From Microbacterium pullorum (GTDB lineage: Bacteria > Actinomycetota > Actinomycetes > Actinomycetales > Microbacteriaceae): a DNA stretch of 37,517 nucleotides. A program made the position numbers and the translations under genes. The notes under the pieces were generated by a model. The model was not told the DNA's origin and did not search any database. It saw only the letters and a program-made list of their open reading frames with translations. Shown piece after piece: positions 32,466-37,517 of the stretch. The DNA is taken from positions 1 to 37,517 of the forward strand of contig NZ_JACSQP010000010.1 of NCBI RefSeq assembly GCF_014836535.1, written 5' to 3'. How positions within the stretch are numbered: the stretch's first letter is position 1; every line of letters starts with the position of its first letter.

Positions 32466-35400
32466 CTAGGCTGCCCGGTAGATCGCCGGAAACGGACCAC
32501 GTCCGACCTCGCGCGGCAACTCGCTCAGCTTTCCGGCCGTGTACTGCGCGATGTCGCCGGACATCTCTCCGTTGGTCAAAGCCTGCTCGATCACGGTCCT
32601 GGCGGTAGGTCTGCCGATCGCAGCACGCACGATCACTTCAGCCAAATTCGCAGTGATCCGGCTAACATGCGAGGCAAGGGCGGCGACCACGTCCGGTTCG
32701 CCCTGTAAAGACAGTTCGACGGCGATCCCGTAGAAAACAGCGGTGAGGTTCCGTCGTTGCTTGCCGCTTAGTGGAAGGGTGGTCGCCTGCGTGGCGATAT
32801 CCAAAAACTGCGCGCTCGCCAACGCCAACTCTCCCTGACTGATGGTTCGGCGGATGAAGGTGCTCGCATCGTGCATCATCGATGGCTCGACGACCTTGCT
32901 TCCTGAGGCGCGGGGTCGGAGCGATAGTGCGAGCAGGTTCGGCCAGTCTCGATCCGAGCCATGGGACCCCAATATTGCTCGGCGGACCGCGATCCGAGCG
33001 TCGATCAATGGACCAAAGTTTGTCGGGTCGAGGGACTCTAACCATCGATCGGCCAATTGCGCCTGTTCAGCGCTGGCGCGCACAACCGGAACCATCATCC
33101 GAACCACTCGCGACTTATCGAGCCCGACCCGCACGCTCCTGAACGCCGCTTCTAATTCGTCAACATCCGGGACTAGGACGCGGGCGCGCTGGAGGCTCGC
33201 CCAGAGGGTGATCGCCCGCTTCTGCATTCCATCGTCGCCCTCGAGGTGCTTGACCAGGCAGGTACGAAGATCGACGTGCCGCTGCGCCAACACGCCCGCG
33301 CAGGCCGGCCACTGCGCCATCTCCTGCAACGCGCCGAGAGCATCACAGGATATCGCCACTGAGATTGCGGCGCGGGATAGCAGAAGATCCTCCGCCGCAT
33401 AAGCACGCGCAGTGTCGATGAACGTGCGTTGCGCAGAAGCGTCGAGGGCTGCAGGATCGTCGACCAAGCGCTCAATGACGGCTCGGGCGCCGAGGTGCCC
33501 ACCAGTCGCTGCAGTCGCGAGAATGTTTAGGCCGTAGGCCGGGTCTCCCCAAAAGTCGAGTCCGTCCGTTCCCGAAACACCCCTTAGACAGGACGCGGCG
33601 ATCGCTGGATCAACGCGTGGATCCAAAAGAGCACGCCGCGCTGCGATGGCCCAACGCTGAGCGCTCGTCAAGTCTCGACCGTTGTCGCGGCTCGGAAGTC
33701 CCTCAATTAGCACTGACCGTATCCGCTCAACTAAGGGTTCGCGGACTACTGAAGCTTCGGCGAGAAGGGGACCGACCAATAGCCCGACGACCTGGGGCGG
33801 CCCCATATCCGCTCGAATCTTGAAAATCTCGTCGAGATACGGTTCGGGATCGTCGCCCGGAGCGAGTCGTCTCATCTCGAGCGCCAGCGCCACGAGCTCG
33901 GCGCCTACCTCGAACGACGTTGTGCTCGCATCGACGGCGGCAAGAACTTGATGTGCGCGAATGATTCGTTCATCGAGCGTGTCAGCGCCTGCGCGAAGTC
34001 GCTCTTGATGGAGCAGTGCTCCAAGTGCGTTGCGCACGCTTCGTCCTGGCACCCGATTGCGCTCACCCAGAACGCTCTCGACCTTGCGGTAGATCTCTGT
34101 GAGGTACGCGTGGTCACCGATGGCGTTCCAATGATCGGTGACGAACCCCATCAAGAGGATCAGAGACTCCGGACCGGGATCCGCGTCAAAGATCGCAAGC
34201 ACACTGCGCCTCACAAGGTCGGGATCCGACTCAGCGAGGGTGAACAGCGTTGTGTAGATGTCTGTCGCGTTGCTCAGCGTCTGGGGCGCTTCGGAGAGGA
34301 TGTACCCCACCAGATTGATTTCGCGGGCGAGCTCGCTCATACCGACGGGATCGCGGCGAGCAATTCGTCCAATCGCGCGAATGACATCGTGTAGCACGTC
34401 GCTACGACGCGCTTGCCAAATGCGGGCGATGACGTCTGAAACGTCAATGTCGCGAATTTGCGGGGAGAGGGAGAGAAATCGGCGCAGCGCTATCGAGGGC
34501 AGCCGGTCAAGGTGTGCTGTCAATTGCGGCTCAAACGCGGGCTGCCGCGCGCAGACTGCAACGCCAATCTGCGTGACAGTCGGACTGTCCGAAGCAAGAA
34601 TCCGTCGGACGGCCGTCGCCACTGAGTCACGCCGCGCCATCGTTCCAGAGAGAAGAACGAGCAACTGCTCGAGCACCGCCCCGATGAAAAGATCGAGTGG
34701 CTCATGGAGGACGTATTCCAGTAACCGGTTCGCTTCCCCCACAGGATCTGGCCGACGCAAGAGAGCCTGAGCGGCCACGAACTCGAAAAGCGTCTGATGG
34801 AAGAATCGCACGCGATCGGTCGCACGGACGATTACCCCACGACTCGCGAGGGAGTTCAGCGCGACGAGCGGTTGCATAAGGGGTGCCTGGAAGTCCACCT
34901 GGGTCACGGCGTCCATCAGTGCGTCGATCTGGACGTCGGGGCTGCCTTCGGCCACCATCGCGAGTGCGATACGGCACGCGATGGCAGTCAGATCATCAGA
35001 CGGAGACGGTTCCGTACCGAGGTCTCGGCGGTCGCTCTCGATTCGGTCGTGCCAGTACTGGCGATAGAGGCTCGTCACATCCATGTCCATTGAGGGCGCT
35101 ACACCGTGACTCAAGTCAAAGAGCATTGTGAGCAATAAGGGCGATTGGAGCACCTCCAGCACCGGCAATTGGCGGACCCGCGCTCGTTGAATCATTTCGA
35201 CGAGTTCCTCAGAGGAGTGGGCGGGCAGGTACTTGCGGGCGAGGGCGCGAACAGCCGCGCTCATCTCGTCGGGCGAGTACCTATCCAAAGTAACTCGTTC
35301 GATCTGCGGTGTGAGCTTCTCAGCCTCGGCAGGTCTGACTGTGAGCACCAGAGGGACTTGGAGGTCCGACAACTCTTCGACGAGCTCTTGCGCTGCGATG

Positions 35401-36509
35401 ACCGAGGCCGAGGAATGAAGAAGCAAGTCGGCCGTGTCTAGCAGGACGACGGGAGTCGGGTCGGCGCCGTCCAGGTCGGTAAGTGCAGCAATGATGTCAG
35501 CACTATTGGCGCGCTCCTCTCCCGGCCTTGCGACGCCAGGAAACCAAGCCGCCGAGACGGCGAGAGGACGATGACTGGGGGTATGGGCCAAGGCCCTTGC
35601 AACGCCCCACACGAGGCTCGTCTTACCAAAACCTGCCTCACCAACCACGATGAGCGGACTTGTATCGCCGGAGAGGATCCTGCTTAAGACTTGTGCTTGT
35701 AGATCACGGGAGACGAACAGTGGGTGGGGTTCGTCGGGCGTGGAATCGTCTCTGGCGAATTGGGACCCGACGGACTCAAGAAACCGTCTCGAATCACTAC
35801 TAAGTCGATCGAAGACAGGATTTTCTTTCGGATTTTCACGGCTCGAGTCGCGTGTGGGGTTCTTCAACTCTTGGTTGCGCAGCAAAGCTCCCAGTCCGTC
35901 GGCGAGAACCTTGGCGTCGTTTGCGACTATCCAGTCGCGCACGCCGTTGGCCACCGTCAGCGCGAGAGCGCTCGCGTAAGCGCTCAGATCGTCGTCGAGC
36001 ACGAACGCCTGATCGCTCAACTCAGGCGCACGTGTAAAGCGCTCATGCCAGATCTCACCGTCGGCAAGTGCCTGAGCGCGTAAGTCGCTTTGATTCGGTC
36101 CTCTCAGCTCGGACGCCAGGCGCGAGAGAACCCCCTCCATCGCCGCACGTGTTGGTTCGGCAAGTTCGCTAGGTACACGTTCGTCCGATGGATCGCGCAA
36201 CGCTGCTTCTGCACTCGAAATCAGCGCATCAAAGGTTCCCCGATCCGGGCGAAGGAGCCACGCGTCTACTGCGGCTCGGAATGGGCCAGGCAGGGCTGTC
36301 GCGATACGCGCACCCCAAAAAGACGGTCCTGCCCGCTTCCCCAATGCGTCTCCCACGCACTCAGCATATGGTCGCGGGCGACTCGCTCCGGAGCGGCCAG
36401 GGAGTACTGCGGCACCCGACCGACGGCGCGCCACAAGAAGACTGACCAATGCCGTGAACGCTAACGCTCGCCAGGCACAGTGACCGACGAGTTCCTTGCG
36501 GGTCGTCAC
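32466..36509 (-). CDS. large STAND-class NTPase with HEAT/TPR-like C-terminus, candidate defence protein
   Basis: 1347 residues. The STAND core is complete: Walker A GEAGFGKTS (290-298), Walker B VVLLDTAD (354-361), sensor-1 Arg in LTVRP (389-393), a helical and winged-helix region, and the characteristic FHQTLFEFVAA (570-580). Residues 600-1347 are long arrays of helices, as expected for a HEAT/TPR-like sensor. Residues 52-250 could be an effector domain, but I recognise no nuclease, TIR or protease motif. GTG at 36509 is the longest start; residues 1-51 look noncoding-like, and GTG at 36356 is a good alternative. Architecture and island setting resemble Avs-type antiviral STAND proteins; that role is inferred. 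Lower G+C than the core suggests transfer. Confidence 0.8.
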   Translation of the reverse strand: MTTRKELVGHCAWRALAFTALVSLLVARRRSGAAVLPGRSGASRPRPYAECVGDALGKRAGPSFWGARIATALPGPFRAAVDAWLLRPDRGTFDALISSAEAALRDPSDERVPSELAEPTRAAMEGVLSRLASELRGPNQSDLRAQALADGEIWHERFTRAPELSDQAFVLDDDLSAYASALALTVANGVRDWIVANDAKVLADGLGALLRNQELKNPTRDSSRENPKENPVFDRLSSDSRRFLESVGSQFARDDSTPDEPHPLFVSRDLQAQVLSRILSGDTSPLIVVGEAGFGKTSLVWGVARALAHTPSHRPLAVSAAWFPGVARPGEERANSADIIAALTDLDGADPTPVVLLDTADLLLHSSASVIAAQELVEELSDLQVPLVLTVRPAEAEKLTPQIERVTLDRYSPDEMSAAVRALARKYLPAHSSEELVEMIQRARVRQLPVLEVLQSPLLLTMLFDLSHGVAPSMDMDVTSLYRQYWHDRIESDRRDLGTEPSPSDDLTAIACRIALAMVAEGSPDVQIDALMDAVTQVDFQAPLMQPLVALNSLASRGVIVRATDRVRFFHQTLFEFVAAQALLRRPDPVGEANRLLEYVLHEPLDLFIGAVLEQLLVLLSGTMARRDSVATAVRRILASDSPTVTQIGVAVCARQPAFEPQLTAHLDRLPSIALRRFLSLSPQIRDIDVSDVIARIWQARRSDVLHDVIRAIGRIARRDPVGMSELAREINLVGYILSEAPQTLSNATDIYTTLFTLAESDPDLVRRSVLAIFDADPGPESLILLMGFVTDHWNAIGDHAYLTEIYRKVESVLGERNRVPGRSVRNALGALLHQERLRAGADTLDERIIRAHQVLAAVDASTTSFEVGAELVALALEMRRLAPGDDPEPYLDEIFKIRADMGPPQVVGLLVGPLLAEASVVREPLVERIRSVLIEGLPSRDNGRDLTSAQRWAIAARRALLDPRVDPAIAASCLRGVSGTDGLDFWGDPAYGLNILATAATGGHLGARAVIERLVDDPAALDASAQRTFIDTARAYAAEDLLLSRAAISVAISCDALGALQEMAQWPACAGVLAQRHVDLRTCLVKHLEGDDGMQKRAITLWASLQRARVLVPDVDELEAAFRSVRVGLDKSRVVRMMVPVVRASAEQAQLADRWLESLDPTNFGPLIDARIAVRRAILGSHGSDRDWPNLLALSLRPRASGSKVVEPSMMHDASTFIRRTISQGELALASAQFLDIATQATTLPLSGKQRRNLTAVFYGIAVELSLQGEPDVVAALASHVSRITANLAEVIVRAAIGRPTARTVIEQALTNGEMSGDIAQYTAGKLSELPREVGRGPFPAIYRAA

Positions 36510-36562
36510 GTTGCGGAGACGCTAGCAGATCGCGAGCGCCCACAGTGACGTGAGCCCACCAC

Positions 36563-36606
36563 GATCCGTATGCGGGCAGTGCGCGCTAGAGGGGCCGATT
36601 CGTGCG
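36563..36606 (+). repeat. dispersed direct repeat, copy C
   Basis: Begins GATCC, then GCGGGCAGTGCGC, TAGAGGGGCC and a CGTGCG end. It sits in the 76-bp gap before the STAND gene and covers the stop codon (36586-36588) of the upstream truncated gene. Same orientation as copies A and B. Confidence 0.7.
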
Positions 36607-37499
36607 AGCCCCGGCCTCAGGATTTGTACCTGGCGTCGCGGCAGCGATGCTTTGGGCCGGGCTCAGCGTAGACACCACACCTTCATGTGGGGCCGTGGAT
36701 TCCTTGGGCGCTCGGGTTCCGTTGAGTGGATCGAGCTTGGCGAGCGAAGGAAACTTTCGAAGTAGTTCTCTTGCTTCCTGTGCCGCAGTTCCTGGCAGAT
36801 CTAGCGCGCGAAACACGAGCGGCGCGATCTCGCGGCGCCGCGCATGTCCGTACTTCATCGGCCTTCTGATCGCACTGGACCAAGCGCTGACAGCCCCCTC
36901 CGGTAGCGCGCCGATGACACGATCAATATAGGTCGGGTCGACGCTGTCGGCGGCTGCAACCCATGCCGCCAGCCCTTCAAACGGGTCACTGAAATTGCCA
37001 GACAGACCCTCCACCATGGCGGTCAAGTTGCTTTCCATCAGCTCGGCAGTCAGCTCACAATTGACATCGGCAAGGCGCAAGATCACGGCGGCTGCGAAGT
37101 CCCAGCGCTGGTGCTGCAACCCGAGATCGAAAGGGACGCCGCGCAGCATCGCGCGAAGCGTCAACTCCGGAGACATGAGGGGGAAGTAGAGGCTCAGCCG
37201 TACGAGTCTGGGCTCGAATCTCTCGAGGATTCCATTCACCTCGTCGGGGCGGCATTCCCAGAGTTCGGCAGCGACGTAGAAGTGGTCATCGCTCGGGTTC
37301 TCCACAGCAAGGAGGTTCCGCTCGAACTTAGTGAGATCCACGGACGCCACGAGTCGGCGGAGCACAGGCGGATTGACCTCGCGCAAGAAGACAAGCAGCT
37401 CCGGGAAGTTCGTCCGGCTCCACTCCTCTGCCGGGCCCGCGAGTGCGTCAGCGATAGCCCCCGTCTCCAGAGCATCCGAGAAGTGGCGAGCCGCTGCGT
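36586..37499 (-). CDS. C-terminal part of a large helical protein (partial at contig end)
   Basis: About 304 residues are present; the frame is open to the poly-G tract, so the gene begins outside the window and no start belongs here. Mostly helical with W/F-rich repeats (HFSDALETGAIADALAG, FLREVNPPVLRRLVASVDL, LWECRPDEVNGILERFEP, RWDFAAAVILRLADV), like helical-repeat C-termini of large NTPases or sensors. The last 45 residues are low-complexity (KESTAPHEGVVSTLSPAQS) and the stop lies inside repeat C. It is in tandem with the STAND gene, 76 bp apart, so both may form one system. No catalytic motif is in view. Confidence 0.6.
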
Positions 37500-37517
37500 G
37501 GGGGGGGGGGGGGGGGG
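37500..37517. other. terminal poly-G tract, probable sequencing or assembly artefact
   Basis: Eighteen G in a row at the very end of the sequence. Runs of this kind at contig ends are typical of two-colour Illumina reads going dark. It would insert a Pro-only stretch into the truncated gene. Confidence 0.8.

Larger units (their letters stand above)
27567..37517. mobile_element. integrated genomic island (left part)
   Basis: Bounded on the left by the glnA1-like 3' remnant and carrying, in order, an excisionase-like HTH gene, a tyrosine integrase, an integrase remnant, unknown genes, an acetyltransferase, a membrane protein and large NTPase-type genes. G+C is visibly lower than the core (57 percent on one counted STAND line, 72 percent on one glnE line). 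The right end is not in the window. No conjugation, replication or capsid genes are seen, so its mode of transfer is unknown. Confidence 0.7.

Overview
The window is high-GC actinobacterial DNA (about 70 percent G+C in the core, counted by hand on sample lines). Gene content points to a Microbacteriaceae member, most likely Microbacterium or a close relative: a fabD-fabH-acpP-fabF cluster next to a PucR-type regulator and homodimeric aceE, an actinobacterial DUF3145 gene, polyphosphate glucokinase, a glnA2-glnE pair and class A RNase P RNA. No database search was possible; all identities come from motifs, lengths and gene order.

Layout. 1-97: tail of a DUF222/HNH-type protein. 242-3748: a BTAD/STAND-type regulator divergent from an alpha/beta-hydrolase-fold protein; both lack key catalytic residues. 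3948-5680: peptide deformylase divergent from a DMT-type membrane protein, then tRNA-Met. 5892-14117: DUF3145, then on the minus strand the lipid module aceE > fasR-like > fabD > fabH > acpP > fabF, linking pyruvate oxidation to acyl-chain synthesis. 14285-16875: tRNA-Val, a zinc-ribbon coiled-coil protein and a PolA-like polymerase. 16877-19359: a DUF4012 protein and a sortase-E-type (LAVTG) surface protein. 19507-25383: rnpB, ppgK, a small SPOR-like protein, glnA2, glnE. 25407-27283: a two-gene arsenic-type unit (ArsO-like flavoprotein and ArsN-like acetyltransferase) behind a strong operator-promoter, without an arsR in view.

From about 27567 to the end lies a genomic island. Its left junction is the last codons of a minus-strand gene ending ELYFGV, as Microbacteriaceae glnA1 does, still followed by its hairpin. 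An excisionase-like HTH protein and a tyrosine recombinase sit just inside, then a decayed second integrase, two overlapping unknown genes, a GNAT acetyltransferase, a small membrane protein, a 1347-residue STAND ATPase and the C-terminal part of another large protein cut off by the contig end. G+C is lower here (57 percent on one counted STAND line against 72 percent on one glnE line).

The most interesting signal is a family of imperfect direct repeats of about 43 bp (31159, 32118, 36563, with a weak fourth at 32394) placed between the cargo modules, bracketing the STAND gene. The STAND gene with its upstream neighbour is a candidate anti-phage defence system of unassigned type. The window ends in 18 G residues, which look like a sequencing or assembly artefact.
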